Notes: generated by a model from the sequence alone, not told the origin. A DNA stretch of 64,000 bases from Aristaeella hokkaidonensis (GCF_018128945.1 NZ_CP068393.1:1984001-2048000), one strand, 5' to 3'. Shown: positions 41,270 to 52,166, counted from the stretch's first letter. Program-made: numbers and translations.

Positions 41270-42994
41270 TCACGATGCCTGCAGCGTCACCATATGGGCA
41301 TAGGCTCCCTGCCGGTCCATCAGGGCCGCATGGTTTCCCTGCTCAACAATCTTCCCGTCAGCAATTACCAGGATCTGATCCGCGTCCCGGATCGTCTTCA
41401 GCCTGTGGGCAATCACCAGCAGGGTCTTGTTCCGGCACAGCTCGGAAATGGCCTCCTGGATCGCCCTTTCGTTATCCGCGTCCACGCTGGCCGTTGCCTC
41501 GTCCAGGATGACGATCGGCGCGTCCTTCAGGATACACCGGGCGATGGAAATCCGCTGTTTTTCACCGCCGGAAAGGGAGGCTCCGCCTTCACCGATCACA
41601 GTATCAAATCCATCCGGAAGCTGCATGATGAAATCGTAGCACCTCGCCTTTTTCGCCGCTTCCTCCACCTCTTCCCGCGTCGCGTCCGGACGGGCAATGG
41701 CGATGTTGTTGTAAACCGTATCCTGGAACAGGTACACCCGCTGGAACACCATGCTGATCTGGTCCATCAGCCTGCCGAGGGATACTTCCCGGATATCCTT
41801 TCCTTTCACCAGGATCCTTCCGTTTCCAACGTCCCAGAAACGTGCCAGCAGTGACGCGATCGTGGATTTTCCGCCGCCGGACGGGCCCACCAGCGCTGTC
41901 ATTTCTCCCGGTTTCACCTTAAAGGATATGTCTTTCAGCACGTCCTTGCCGGTGTAGCCGAAACTGACGTGGTCATACTCGATGGCTGCGGCTTCACTGT
42001 CGGCCTGCGTAAACGTCTTCCAGCCTACATCCTTCATTTCTTCAGCGTCAAACACTTCCTCAATCCGGTCCAGGCTTGCGGATGTCACGGTCAGCCTGGC
42101 CATCTGGCTGTAATACCCCTTCACGGAGCCAAACAGGTCATACAGGAACAGCGCCATACCCACCATATAGGTATCCGGAATCACGCCCTGGCTGAAAAGG
42201 AAACCTGACAGAGCCAGCATCAGGGCCGTTCCGATGCCGAAGGTCAGATGCAGTGCCCTGGCCCACGGGCCGTACGCGATTTCAAACGCGATACTCTCCC
42301 GGCAGCTTTTCGCGAATTCATCTGTCAGCTTTTTCGATTTCTCCCCCAGCAGGTTGTAGGATTTGATCACGCCGATTCCTTCCGCGAAGTCAAGCACTTC
42401 CTCGGTCAGGGATTCGCTTCCCTCCTGCTTGATCACGGAATGCTTCAGCGAAACCTTCAGCATCAGGTTGCCCACAATCATGAACGCGGCCACAACCGCC
42501 AATGAAAGCAGGCCGAGCCAGGGATTCATTGCAAACATGGAAATCGTCATCAGTCCCTGGGCAATGATGAAGGACACCAGCTCCGACAGCACGCCCATAC
42601 AGTTTTCCTCAATAAAAACCATATCTGTGCCCAGCACCGAGCTGATCTTGCCGATATTGCCCTCCGTGAAATAGCCCATGGGCAGCTTCCGCAGGTGATC
42701 GCCCAGCTTCATCCGCAGGTCGGCAAATACCATATAGCCCGTTGCGGACTGCAGCACATTGCTGACGTGTTCAAAAACCGCTGCCAGGATCACGCTGGCC
42801 ACGATTGCGATGCCGAAGTACAGGCATTTCTGCGTGTCCATCTGTCCCTGCATGAATAGGCTGATCACGAAGAAGCTCAGGAACAGCGGAGCCTTCAGCA
42901 TAATGCCCTTCAGGAAGGCCGGTATATAGGACAGCCGGATCCGTGTTTTGTATTTCCCGGTCATCCTGATAATTCTGCGCAGTATTTTCAGCAT
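41270..42994 (-). CDS. ABC transporter half, exporter fold (IrtB/YbtQ-like), second of pair
   Basis: 574 aa. Six-helix domain (about 15-320), then ATPase with Walker A GPSGGGKSTIASLLA, signature LSGGEKQRISIARCI, Walker B IVILDEATASVD and VIAHRLKTI. ATG 42994 is chosen because AAGGAGGCG precedes it; the frame opens earlier inside the upstream ABC gene. Separated from that gene by 4 bases. Pairs of this size occur both as multidrug exporters and as siderophore importers (YbtPQ, IrtAB); context favours the latter, weakly. Confidence 0.9.
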   Translation of the reverse strand: MLKILRRIIRMTGKYKTRIRLSYIPAFLKGIMLKAPLFLSFFVISLFMQGQMDTQKCLYFGIAIVASVILAAVFEHVSNVLQSATGYMVFADLRMKLGDHLRKLPMGYFTEGNIGKISSVLGTDMVFIEENCMGVLSELVSFIIAQGLMTISMFAMNPWLGLLSLAVVAAFMIVGNLMLKVSLKHSVIKQEGSESLTEEVLDFAEGIGVIKSYNLLGEKSKKLTDEFAKSCRESIAFEIAYGPWARALHLTFGIGTALMLALSGFLFSQGVIPDTYMVGMALFLYDLFGSVKGYYSQMARLTVTSASLDRIEEVFDAEEMKDVGWKTFTQADSEAAAIEYDHVSFGYTGKDVLKDISFKVKPGEMTALVGPSGGGKSTIASLLARFWDVGNGRILVKGKDIREVSLGRLMDQISMVFQRVYLFQDTVYNNIAIARPDATREEVEEAAKKARCYDFIMQLPDGFDTVIGEGGASLSGGEKQRISIARCILKDAPIVILDEATASVDADNERAIQEAISELCRNKTLLVIAHRLKTIRDADQILVIADGKIVEQGNHAALMDRQGAYAHMVTLQAS

Positions 42995-42998
42995 CGTC

Positions 42999-44732
42999 TT
43001 ACGCCTCCTTGATCTTCCAGGCGCTCGCGCTGACGGAGGCGTCCCAGAACTTTTTATACTCGGCACAGCCGGACAGGAGCTTATCATGCGTGTCTGCCGC
43101 TATGCAGGCTCCGTCTTTCATCACGCAGATCCGGTCCGCGTTCCGGACTGTCGACAGCCTGTGCGCGATCACAAACACCGTCTTGTTCCGGATAATTTCA
43201 TCAATCGCCTTATTCAGCTTCTCTTCATTCTCCGGATCCATAAAGGCCGTAGCCTCATCCAGCACAATGATCGGCGCGTCTTTCAGGATAGCGCGGGCCA
43301 GGGAAATCCGCTGCCGTTCGCCGCCGGAAAGCTGTTTGCCACCGTCACCCGCCTGGGTTTCAATGCCCTGGGGCAGCCGCTGCAGGAATTCGTCGCACTG
43401 TGCCCTGTGCGCAGCCTCCAGCACCTGCTCCCGGGTCGCGTCCGGTTTGCCGATCAGGATGTTTTCATACAGGGTAGTGTTAAACAGGAACTGCTCCTGT
43501 GATACATACGCGATCTGGTCGTTCAGTGCTTCCAGGGACATCTCCGTGATATCCTGCCCGCCGATCCGGATCTTTCCGCTGTCCAGGTCGTAGTAGTGCA
43601 CCAGCAGCTTGGCCAGCGTCGATTTGCCGCTGCCGGATTCCCCGACCAGCGCCGTTGTGGTTCCCTGCTTCAGGGACAGGCTGACGCCGTGCAGCACTTC
43701 CGTATCTTCATAACTGAAGTGAACGTCCTCAAACGAGATATCCCGGTTCTTCCCCGTAAATCCGGCGGTTCCTTCCTTCACCGGAGGATGATCCATCAGC
43801 TTCTCCAGCTCCGCAATCTTGTATTCCAGCTGCGGGAATTTCCCCGCGAAGTTCATCGCCTTCAGGAGGGAGGGACCCACGGCGAAGGACATACAGAGCA
43901 CCAGCACCAGCTTGTCCAGTGCGATGCTTCCCGACAGCACCAGCAGGGCACCCACGGGAAGGATCAGCAGGGCCAGGCATGGCAGCACGCTGGAATAGGC
44001 AGCCATCCACGGCCAGCACACCTTGTACCATGCGATGGTAAAGTCACGATAGCTGCGGACCACGTCCCCGAATTTCCGGTAGGATTCCCCGTCCTTGTTG
44101 AATACCTTCACAACCTCCATGCCGTTCACATACTCGACAATGGTGTTGTTCATCCTGGCCGCGGATTCGTAGTAGGCGTTCATTTTGGACATGCCCGCCT
44201 TCATCATCATGCTCATGGATATCATGCCCACAACCAGGGGAACCAGGGACAAAAGCCCCAGCTTCCAGCTGACAATGAACATCAGCACAACAATCAGCGC
44301 CGGAATGAAGATGTTGGCAATGCCTTCCGGAATCGCGTGCGCCAGCAGCAGTTCAATCTGGTCAATATCATCCGTAAAGACCTTTTTGATCCGTCCGGTG
44401 CCCAGTCCCTGTATGTTGCCCAGCGGCTGTTTTTCCAGCTTTCCCTGCAGGGAAACGCGCAGGTTCTTCAGCGTGTTGTAGGCGCTCACATGGGAAAAAG
44501 AAAGCCCCTGTACATAAAGAAATGAGAACAGAATCTCGCACACCGCCACCCCGGCCACCCGGATCATGATATAGCCCAGGTCAATGTGTTCTCCCCTGGT
44601 AAGCGGCGCGATAATCTGATAAAGGAAATAATACGGAATCACATGGGCCACAATACCCAGCGACATCAGCACGGCCGCCCAGACCGTGTATTTTTTGTAT
44701 TCTCCGATATACGCAGAAACCTTTTTAAACAT
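42999..44732 (-). CDS. ABC transporter half, exporter fold (IrtA/YbtP-like), first of pair
   Basis: 577 aa. Helices from MFKKVSAYIGEYKKYTVWAA to about residue 310; ATPase with Walker A GESGSGKSTLAKLL, YVSQEQFLFNTT (Q-loop), signature LSGGERQRISLARAIL, Walker B IIVLDEATAFMD. Next to the TetR gene on the same strand, with ATTAGTTAAAACTAAC in its 5' region. Confidence 0.92.
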   Translation of the reverse strand: MFKKVSAYIGEYKKYTVWAAVLMSLGIVAHVIPYYFLYQIIAPLTRGEHIDLGYIMIRVAGVAVCEILFSFLYVQGLSFSHVSAYNTLKNLRVSLQGKLEKQPLGNIQGLGTGRIKKVFTDDIDQIELLLAHAIPEGIANIFIPALIVVLMFIVSWKLGLLSLVPLVVGMISMSMMMKAGMSKMNAYYESAARMNNTIVEYVNGMEVVKVFNKDGESYRKFGDVVRSYRDFTIAWYKVCWPWMAAYSSVLPCLALLILPVGALLVLSGSIALDKLVLVLCMSFAVGPSLLKAMNFAGKFPQLEYKIAELEKLMDHPPVKEGTAGFTGKNRDISFEDVHFSYEDTEVLHGVSLSLKQGTTTALVGESGSGKSTLAKLLVHYYDLDSGKIRIGGQDITEMSLEALNDQIAYVSQEQFLFNTTLYENILIGKPDATREQVLEAAHRAQCDEFLQRLPQGIETQAGDGGKQLSGGERQRISLARAILKDAPIIVLDEATAFMDPENEEKLNKAIDEIIRNKTVFVIAHRLSTVRNADRICVMKDGACIAADTHDKLLSGCAEYKKFWDASVSASAWKIKEA

Positions 44733-44831
44733 TTACTCCTCCTGTTCGCCCGCGGTACGCCTGTGACCCGGGCTTTCTTTCCGTCATTGGATCCCCATTC
44801 CCCTGTTGTCTGTCTTTCTCACCTTCTGTTT

Positions 44832-44847
44832 ATTAGTTAAAACTAAC
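44832..44847. promoter_or_regulatory. TTAG-N6-CTAA operator upstream of ABC pair
   Basis: ATTAGTTAAAACTAAC, about 100 bp before the ABC start codon and 39 bp after the TetR stop. A hairpin AAGCCGTC-TTTC-GACGGCTT lies at 44864-44883 between them. No clear separate promoter is visible. Confidence 0.6.
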
Positions 44848-44886
44848 CAATCGTCTTATTTTTAAGCCGTCTTTCGACGGCTTAGT

Positions 44887-45507
44887 TTACTTCAGGCAGA
44901 TTGCCCCGGCCCAGTCAAAGCACCGGCACAGCACCCGGCAGTGTTCCTCTATTTCCTCCCAGGTCATCCTGTGGATAAAGGGCTCATACACCGCCATCCA
45001 GAAGGAGGAGCATAGCATATGCATCTCGGTTTCGGATATTTCCGCCTCCGCCAGTCCCCTTCTCCTCGTCTCCCGGTAATATTGCATGTAGGCGTCCGTC
45101 ATCCGGAAGGCAAAATCATGCCCGTAGTTTTCGTAAGCAGTTCCGGCGGATTTTTCCAGCAGCAGCACAAAGCCTTCACGGACATCCCACAGCATCCTGA
45201 ACATGTCCAGGATGGCTTTCTCATCCATAATCCATGTCGCACGCACCTCATCGTCCGCCATCCGGGCAAAATCGATTTCCCGCCGCAGGGTAATAAAGCT
45301 GTCCAGCTTCTCCGTCGTTTCCTGCACCACCGCCCGGAAAAGCTCTTCCTTGCCCTTGTACCGCTTATAGACAGCCCCTGTGGTCACGCCCGCGTTATCG
45401 CAGATAGTTTTCAGTTCAGCCTTTAAAAACCCGCGGTCCATAAACTCTTTCCGGGCGCTCTCCAGCAGCCTGGGATCAATGCTCGTATCTCGTACCGACA
45501 TTCGCAC
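44887..45507 (-). CDS. TetR/AcrR family regulator
   Basis: 206 aa. N-terminal HTH (about 10-56): LLESARKEFMDRGFLKAELK then TICDNAGVTTGAVYKRYKGK. The rest is an all-helical ligand domain. A dyad ACTGATAA-TCCGG-TTATCGGT at 45528-45548 covers its own transcription start, suggesting autorepression. It lies upstream of, and probably in the same transcript as, the ABC pair. Confidence 0.92.
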   Translation of the reverse strand: MRMSVRDTSIDPRLLESARKEFMDRGFLKAELKTICDNAGVTTGAVYKRYKGKEELFRAVVQETTEKLDSFITLRREIDFARMADDEVRATWIMDEKAILDMFRMLWDVREGFVLLLEKSAGTAYENYGHDFAFRMTDAYMQYYRETRRRGLAEAEISETEMHMLCSSFWMAVYEPFIHRMTWEEIEEHCRVLCRCFDWAGAICLK

Positions 45508-45527
45508 CTCTCACTGATAATCCATTT

Positions 45528-45580
45528 ACTGATAATCCGGTTATCGGTGATACTTTAGCACGCCATGTTAGTCTTGTCAA
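45528..45580 (-). promoter_or_regulatory. Promoter and dyad of the TetR-ABC unit
   Basis: TTGACA (45575-45580), 17-bp spacer, TAAAGT (45552-45557) on the minus strand; dyad at 45528-45548 and an extra half-site ACTGATAATCC at 45513-45523. Confidence 0.62.
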
Positions 45581-45613
45581 ACAACCGGTCAATATCAGGC
45601 AACCGCCGCAAAC

Positions 45614-45650
45614 AAAAGCTCCCTGCATCACCCGATGCAGGGAGCTTTTT
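45614..45650. terminator. Terminator after gpmA
   Basis: AAAAGCTCCCTGCATC-ACCC-GATGCAGGGAGCTTTTT; symmetrical A/T tails, so it can act on both strands. Confidence 0.88.
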
Positions 45651-45670
45651 CACAACATGTCCTTGCTTGA

Positions 45671-46420
45671 TTACTGCTGCTTTTTGCCCTGGTTCGCCAC
45701 TGCTTCCATCTTGGCCTTCAGTGCTTCCTGGTCTCCAAGGTAATAGGATCTGATCACCTTGAAATCATCATCAAACTCATAAACCAGCGGGGTTCCCGTC
45801 GGAATATTAACCCCGACAATCTCCTCATCGGAGATGTTGTCAAAGTATTTTACCAGGGCCCGCAGGCTGTTTCCGTGAGCCGCGATAATGACGCGCTTAC
45901 CCTCCTGCATGTCAGGTTTGATCACTTCGTTGAAATAGAGCACCACACGCTCAATTGTGGTCTCCAGGCTTTCATTGGCAGGCAGCAGTCCCTTGTCCAC
46001 ATCACGGTACATCGGCTGTTTCAGCGCGGATCTTTCATCGTCCGCATCCAGGGCCGGCGGCTTGATGTTGAAGGAACGGCGCCAGATCTTTACCTGTTCC
46101 TCGCCGTACTTTTCAGCCGTCTCCGACTTATTCAACCCCTGCAGCGCGCCGTAGTGGCGTTCGTTCAGCTTCCAGCTCTTGTTCACCGGCAGCCAGGCGC
46201 GGTCCATTTCATCCAGGATATGATACAGTGTGTGAATGGCCCGCTTGAGATAAGAGGTGTAGCACACGTCAAAATCATAGCCTTCTTCTTTCAGCAGCTT
46301 TCCCGCGTTTTTCGCTTCCTCGTGCCCCTTTTCACTCAGGTCCACATCAGTCCAGCCCGTGAACAGATTCAGCTTGTTCCACTCGCTCTCACCATGCCGT
46401 ACCAGTACCAGTTTCATCAT
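45671..46420 (-). CDS. gpmA: 2,3-bisphosphoglycerate-dependent phosphoglycerate mutase
   Basis: 249 aa. Interconverts 3- and 2-phosphoglycerate in glycolysis. Phosphohistidine motif [20 protein letters not shown] (His near residue 9), [19 protein letters not shown] and second His in [16 protein letters not shown]. Full length. Lies 148 bp after enolase on the same strand, the next enzyme of the pathway. Confidence 0.96.
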   Translation of the reverse strand: MMKLVLVRHGESEWNKLNLFTGWTDVDLSEKGHEEAKNAGKLLKEEGYDFDVCYTSYLKRAIHTLYHILDEMDRAWLPVNKSWKLNERHYGALQGLNKSETAEKYGEEQVKIWRRSFNIKPPALDADDERSALKQPMYRDVDKGLLPANESLETTIERVVLYFNEVIKPDMQEGKRVIIAAHGNSLRALVKYFDNISDEEIVGVNIPTGTPLVYEFDDDFKVIRSYYLGDQEALKAKMEAVANQGKKQQ

Positions 46421-46568
46421 ATGAATTCTCCTTTCTGTCAGCGCACATGCAGTCTTCTCCCTGATCTGATTAGCTTGTTCCTAAAAGCGTTTCTTTCACT
46501 CAGCCATCTGAAATCGAACAATCCGCCGGTATTCTCCGGCGGACTGTCAGATAACCGGTATCAAAAGC

Positions 46569-47897
<1,329 letters not shown>

Positions 47898-47898
47898 T

Positions 47899-47948
47899 CA
47901 AAAAAACCGGACGCCCAGGACAGAAGTGGAAGAGACCTGGACGCCCGG
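47899..47948 (-). terminator. Attenuator in the enolase 5' leader
   Basis: On the minus strand CCGGGCGTCCAGG pairs with CCTGGGCGTCCGG (13 bp including two G-U), loop of 16 nt, then TTTTTTT, about 30 bp before the eno start codon. The leader also contains CTCTTCCAC and GGGCGTCC twice as direct repeats, allowing alternative pairing. Confidence 0.7.
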
Positions 47949-47984
47949 CCCTAAGTTGGTGGAAGAGGCCATCTTCCGGGAGGT

Positions 47985-48013
47985 ATACTATCATCCGTTG
48001 TTAGTCATGTCAA
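47985..48013 (-). promoter_or_regulatory. Enolase promoter
   Basis: TTGACA (48008-48013), 17-bp spacer, TAGTAT (47985-47990) on the minus strand, giving a leader of about 110 nt. Confidence 0.75.
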
Positions 48014-48055
48014 ACTCTTGACCATAATTCGTCTAAATCAGACAAACACACAATA

Positions 48056-48083
48056 CAAAAACCCGGACCCTTTCGGATCCGGA
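48056..48083 (-). terminator. Terminator after the FtsX-like permease
   Basis: On the minus strand CCGGATCC-GAAA-GGGTCCGG followed by GTTTTTG. Confidence 0.8.
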
Positions 48084-48118
48084 TAATTGTTTAACTAAAT
48101 ATAATTATGAATTGTGAA

Positions 48119-50425
48119 TTATTCTTCGGTTTTCAGCGCCGCAACCATGTCAATATGCCGGTTCTTCCGGGCTACCATCAGGCCCACAATCAGGGAAACG
48201 CCGAAGGTCAGCACAATGGAAAGCAGATAGGTCCCGGGACCCAGTGTCAGCTTCATCTCATATTCCGAAGCCAAAGCCGTCAGCAGGTATTGCAGCACGC
48301 CCACGCCCGCCGGCAGGCCGATCAGGATACCGATCACCGTCAGCCACAGGTTCTGGCTGATCAGCAGCCGGCCGATCTTGCTGTTCTTGAAGCCGACCAC
48401 CTTCAGCGTTGCCATCTCCCGGTACCGTTCCGTGTAGCTCATCACGCCCAGGTTGTACAGCACCACGATGCCCAGCGCCACCGCCGCGATCACCAGCAGC
48501 CAGATCATCTTGTTCATCAGGTCAATGAACGTCTCAAAGGAATCCATGATAGACCGCTTGCTCTGGGTGTTCAGGATCCAGTCATTAGCCTCAATCTCCG
48601 TTGAATCTGTAAACACCGCGCTGATCGTGTAGCTCACGCCGGTCTTCTCCGCCAGGGTGCGGGTCATCATGATGCTCTCGCTCAGGCACTTGCAGATGCC
48701 TGCCACCGGCACGGTATAGCTTTCGTCCGTGCCGTAGGGCGAGAAGGTGATCTCATCCCCTGCTCCCACGCCTGCCGCCGTTGCCACCCGCTCGCCGATA
48801 TAGGCGCCGTCGTCCGTCAGGGAGGTGATGTTCATATCCTGGTTCGCGAACCGGATCTTGTCATGGGTAATCTCATAGACTTCCAGCGTATACCCTTTGT
48901 CGCCGATCTGCACGCTGCGCAGCGCCACCCAGTCTCCGTCATACTTCTCCGCCAGTGCGGCCGCTTCCTCATTGGTTACGTTCTCCGTGTCCAGGTTGAT
49001 CCTTGTGGTGTAGTTGTAGGCCTGGTCAAAGAATATATCCATAAAGGAATCCAGGGTATCCTTCATGCCCATGCCGCCCACCAGCAGCACCATGCAGCCC
49101 ACAACGCCGAAGAGCGTCATCCAGGACCGGGATTTATGCCGCAGCAGATCCCTCAGGTTCCATTTGATTCCGAAACCCAGCGCCTTGAACCGCTTGGTTT
49201 CCTCCACGGCCAGGTGCTTCATCCGTTTGGGCGTATAAGGCCGCAGCGCATCCGCTGCCGTACCCTGCAGCATCTTCCTTACGGACAGGAAGCCGATCAG
49301 GGTCAGGAATACATTGATCAGCACGATCACCAGCCAGCTGAAGGACGGCGCGTACAGCGTCAGGTGAAGCATATCCAGGTAAATAGCCATGGCGCTGTCC
49401 GGGTTGATGATAAACCAGCCCAGCCCGTAGCCGATGGCGATGCCCAGCACTGATCCGATCAATCCGATGATCAGGGCATAGGAGGTATAGTGCGTCAGGA
49501 TCCGCTTGTTCTTGAATCCCAGTGCCTTCATCGTGCCGATCTGCCGTTTTTCACTGGCCGTAATCCGGTGCATGGTGGTCACCATGGTCAGGATCGCAAT
49601 AGCCAGGAACAATACCGGCAGAATGGATCCCATGGTCTTGCCTTCATCAACCTCACCCTGGGCTTCCTTCCAGGTGAAGGTTTCCTCCCGGGACACCACC
49701 AGCAGCGTCCGTCCCAGCGCCTTGTCCAGTTTCTCCACGAAGTCCGCCTTCTCCAGGCCGCTCTTCACGTTCAGCTGCATATACAGCGATCCGCCGATGA
49801 ACATCTTCGCCATGGCAGGGATCGCGTTGTCCATCATCTTCGGGGAGATGAAACCGAAACCGTGGGAGTTGTAGTCCGGCATCATCTGGGTCTCGTCCGG
49901 CAGGCAGATCAGGTATTCGCTGGACTTGACCAGGCCCTTCACGGTGCCGGTCACCTCGATCATTTTATAGGTCAGGCTCATGCTGTCGCCCAGCCCGATT
50001 CCGTTTGCCGCGGCATAACGGTCTGAAAGCCAGATCCCGTTCTCGCTTTCCGGGTCATATTCTTCCCCGGAGGTCACCAGCAAGCCGGATACCTTCGGGT
50101 TCTCCACCACCGTCATGGCCAGGGTGTCTTCCGTCCCCTTCACCGCCGTGATCACGGACAGGTACCGGGTGGCGTCCTCCACCCCGTCAATGGCCAGCAC
50201 CTTCTGCAGGTCTTCCTCGCTGAAGGCTTTCTCGGCATAGATCCGGTAATCCGCATAACCGGTCGCGTCATAAATCTCTGTCAGGTTCTTTTCCAGGCTG
50301 TACCATTCAATATTGAATCCCAGGAACACTCCTACCCCAAAGGCAATCATCAATACCATGGAGATAAACTGCGCCTTGTACCTCCACAGCGTCCGAAACA
50401 ACTTCTTGATCAACATAAAACTCAA
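48119..50425 (-). CDS. ABC transporter permease, FtsX/MacB-like
   Basis: 768 aa. N-terminal helix (MSFMLIKKLFRTLWRYKAQF...), a large extracytoplasmic domain (about 45-260), three helices (about 265-390), a second extracytoplasmic domain (about 480-630) and three C-terminal helices, with FtsX-type motifs MKALGFKNKRILTHYTSYAL and LKVVGFKNSKIGRLLISQNL. Partner of the LolD-like ATPase. Probably extrudes or releases a lipid-linked or peptide substrate. Confidence 0.9.
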   Translation of the reverse strand: MSFMLIKKLFRTLWRYKAQFISMVLMIAFGVGVFLGFNIEWYSLEKNLTEIYDATGYADYRIYAEKAFSEEDLQKVLAIDGVEDATRYLSVITAVKGTEDTLAMTVVENPKVSGLLVTSGEEYDPESENGIWLSDRYAAANGIGLGDSMSLTYKMIEVTGTVKGLVKSSEYLICLPDETQMMPDYNSHGFGFISPKMMDNAIPAMAKMFIGGSLYMQLNVKSGLEKADFVEKLDKALGRTLLVVSREETFTWKEAQGEVDEGKTMGSILPVLFLAIAILTMVTTMHRITASEKRQIGTMKALGFKNKRILTHYTSYALIIGLIGSVLGIAIGYGLGWFIINPDSAMAIYLDMLHLTLYAPSFSWLVIVLINVFLTLIGFLSVRKMLQGTAADALRPYTPKRMKHLAVEETKRFKALGFGIKWNLRDLLRHKSRSWMTLFGVVGCMVLLVGGMGMKDTLDSFMDIFFDQAYNYTTRINLDTENVTNEEAAALAEKYDGDWVALRSVQIGDKGYTLEVYEITHDKIRFANQDMNITSLTDDGAYIGERVATAAGVGAGDEITFSPYGTDESYTVPVAGICKCLSESIMMTRTLAEKTGVSYTISAVFTDSTEIEANDWILNTQSKRSIMDSFETFIDLMNKMIWLLVIAAVALGIVVLYNLGVMSYTERYREMATLKVVGFKNSKIGRLLISQNLWLTVIGILIGLPAGVGVLQYLLTALASEYEMKLTLGPGTYLLSIVLTFGVSLIVGLMVARKNRHIDMVAALKTEE

Positions 50426-50474
50426 TCCTCTTTATTAGGAACTTCACATGTTTTTCCAGAGTATATAAAACCAA

Positions 50475-50513
50475 TCATAATTATGAATTGTGAATTATGA
50501 ATTATGAATTCCG
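50475..50513. repeat. AATTATG heptad array
   Basis: AATTATGAATTGTGAATTAT... heptads in the 101-bp gap between ATPase and permease genes; a similar array (48098-48121) follows the permease gene. Confidence 0.55.
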
Positions 50514-50526
50514 AAGAAGCGGACTG

Positions 50527-51228
50527 TTACCAGTCCACTTCTTCGACTGTCAGCGGCTTTTCCTGTTCTTCACAGGACTTGATCTTTCCGTTCTTCACCC
50601 GGATCACCACGTCCGCCATCTTCGCGATGTTCTGGTTATGCGTCACAATGATGATCGTCTTCTTCATATCCCGGGCCATGGACAGCAGCAGCTTCAGCAC
50701 CATCACGCCCGTCTCGGAATCCAGTGCGCCGGTAGGCTCATCGCACAGCAGGATCTGCGGGTTCTTCGCCAGCGCCCGGGCAATGGATACCCGCTGTTGC
50801 TCGCCGCCGGACAGTTCGGACGGAAACTGATGAATGTGATCGGCCAGGCCTACTTCCCGCAGCATGTCATGGCTGCTCAGCGGGTTGATGGCAATTTCCT
50901 TCACCAGGGCCACGTTCTCGATCACCGTCAGGGTCGGGATCAGGTTATAGCTCTGGAACACAAAACCCACGGTTTCCGCCCGGTAATCCGCCAGCTCGTT
51001 CTCCGTCAGGGTGGAAATATCTTTTCCGTTCACAATAATGGTCCCCTCTGTCGGACTGTCCAGGCCGCCCAGCAGGTTCAGCAGCGTGCTCTTTCCCGCG
51101 CCGCTGGGTCCGAGAATCACAATGAACTTTCCCTCTTCCAGGGAAAGATCCACATGATCCAGCGCCCGCTGTTCATGATCACCGTTCCGGTAAACCCGGG
51201 AAACATTCTTCAGTTCCACGATACTCAT
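50527..51228 (-). CDS. ABC transporter ATPase, LolD/MacB-like
   Basis: 233 aa. Walker [17 protein letters not shown]-loop [14 protein letters not shown], signature [16 protein letters not shown], Walker [13 protein letters not shown], then VTHNQNIA. First gene of the pair with the FtsX-like permease. Its upstream region has a promoter, three TTAG-N6-CTAA sites and a terminator-like hairpin. Confidence 0.95.
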   Translation of the reverse strand: MSIVELKNVSRVYRNGDHEQRALDHVDLSLEEGKFIVILGPSGAGKSTLLNLLGGLDSPTEGTIIVNGKDISTLTENELADYRAETVGFVFQSYNLIPTLTVIENVALVKEIAINPLSSHDMLREVGLADHIHQFPSELSGGEQQRVSIARALAKNPQILLCDEPTGALDSETGVMVLKLLLSMARDMKKTIIIVTHNQNIAKMADVVIRVKNGKIKSCEEQEKPLTVEEVDW

Positions 51229-51249
51229 TGGTTCGTCTCCTTTATGCTT

Positions 51250-51402
51250 GTTAGTTGCGGCTAACTATAGGCCCTAAAAAAACTGCTCTCTGTCGATTTC
51301 TTTTCAGAGATCAGTTTCCGCGGTGTTAGTCGTGTCTAAAATTGTATACCATACAGGGCGAAATTTGTCAAGTGCAAACGTTTGAAATTAGAAAATTCTA
51401 AT
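51250..51402 (-). promoter_or_regulatory. LolD-FtsX promoter with three TTAG-N6-CTAA sites and a leader hairpin
   Basis: Minus-strand TTGACA (51366-51371), 17-bp spacer, TATACA (51343-51348). Sites: GTTAGTTGCGGCTAAC (51250-51265) before the ribosome site, GTTAGTCGTGTCTAAA (51325-51340) at the transcription start, ATTAGAAAATTCTAAT (51387-51402) upstream of the -35. Between the first two, ACTG..CTCTG / CAGAG..CAGT followed by TTTTTT (51277-51317) resembles an attenuator. Confidence 0.68.
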
Positions 51403-51409
51403 TTTGTTG

Positions 51410-51467
51410 TTGACAGACCGCCCTGAACCGTGTATTCTGTCTGCCGTAAGTGAACAGTGTTCGCTTA
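51410..51467 (+). promoter_or_regulatory. Promoter and operator of the second TetR gene
   Basis: TTGACA (51410-51415), 17-bp spacer, TATTCT (51433-51438). A near-perfect dyad TAAGTGAACA-G-TGTTCGCTTA (51447-51467) follows the -10, the probable autoregulatory TetR site. Confidence 0.72.
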
Positions 51468-51488
51468 AGTCCGAAAGGAGGCGTCTCC

Positions 51489-52103
51489 ATGGCCCGTGAT
51501 AAATCCGCCCATCATGAAAAGATCATCGCTGCCGCCTGGGAGGAGTTCATGACTTACGGCTTCACGGACGCTTCCATGCGGCGTATCGCCGCGGCCGCGG
51601 GCATGAGCGTGGCCGGCCTGTACAAGCACTTTACCGGCAAGGAGGAGATGTTCGCCGCCCTGGTGGAGCCTGCCTGCCAGGGACTCATTGACATGTACCG
51701 GCAGGAGGAAACAGCCGAGCGCATGGCCGCCCATGACGGCAGCCTCACCGATAAATGGGAGCAGGGCGGTGAAGCCCGGCTGGCCATGACCTACATTTAT
51801 GATCACCTGGATGCTTTCCGCCTGCTGATCTGCAAATCCGCCGGCACCCGGTATGAATCCTTCCTCCATGACCTGGCGGTGGAAGAGGAAAAGACCACCA
51901 TGGCCCTGATGGAGCTGCTGAAGGAGCAGGGTGTACACATCAACGACGTCAATCCGGAGGAATTCCACCTGCTGGTCACCACCAGCATCAGCGCCATTTT
52001 CCAGGCGGTGGTGCACGGGTTCAACCGCGAGGATGCCATGCACTATGCCGACACCCTCGACGCCTTCTACACCGGAAGCTGGCAGGTGCTTTTCGGCTAC
52101 TGA
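51489..52103 (+). CDS. TetR/AcrR family regulator
   Basis: 204 aa. HTH at about 10-56: IIAAAWEEFMTYGFTDASMR and RIAAAAGMSVAGLYKHFTGK. ATG at 51489 after AAAGGAGG. Divergent from the LolD/FtsX system and 82 bp upstream of an ABC pair, which it may regulate. Confidence 0.93.
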   Translation: MARDKSAHHEKIIAAAWEEFMTYGFTDASMRRIAAAAGMSVAGLYKHFTGKEEMFAALVEPACQGLIDMYRQEETAERMAAHDGSLTDKWEQGGEARLAMTYIYDHLDAFRLLICKSAGTRYESFLHDLAVEEEKTTMALMELLKEQGVHINDVNPEEFHLLVTTSISAIFQAVVHGFNREDAMHYADTLDAFYTGSWQVLFGY

Positions 52104-52150
52104 GCCCCTTTATTTTCGTAACATCGGGGGCGCTTTTTTTCGCCCTTGTT

Positions 52151-52166
52151 GTTAGCCAATTCTAAC
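52151..52166. promoter_or_regulatory. TTAG-N6-CTAA operator before ABC pair
   Basis: GTTAGCCAATTCTAAC directly precedes the ribosome site (TTAGGAGG) of the ABC gene at 52186. Confidence 0.62.

Noticed and set aside
43000..43600. Plus-strand frames overlapping the ABC genes at 41270-44732
   Set aside because: They are complementary to ABC ATPase motifs and lack ribosome sites.
48000..48013. Ninth TTAG-N6-CTAA site (GTTAGTCATGTCAAA) at the enolase promoter, and a similar one at 45569-45582
   Set aside because: Only the left half matches; the right half is the -35 TTGACA. Counted as promoter sequence, although weak binding cannot be excluded.
51277..51317. Plain terminator of an upstream gene on the minus strand
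   Set aside because: No gene lies upstream on that strand before the divergent TetR; it sits inside the LolD leader and is better read as an attenuator candidate.
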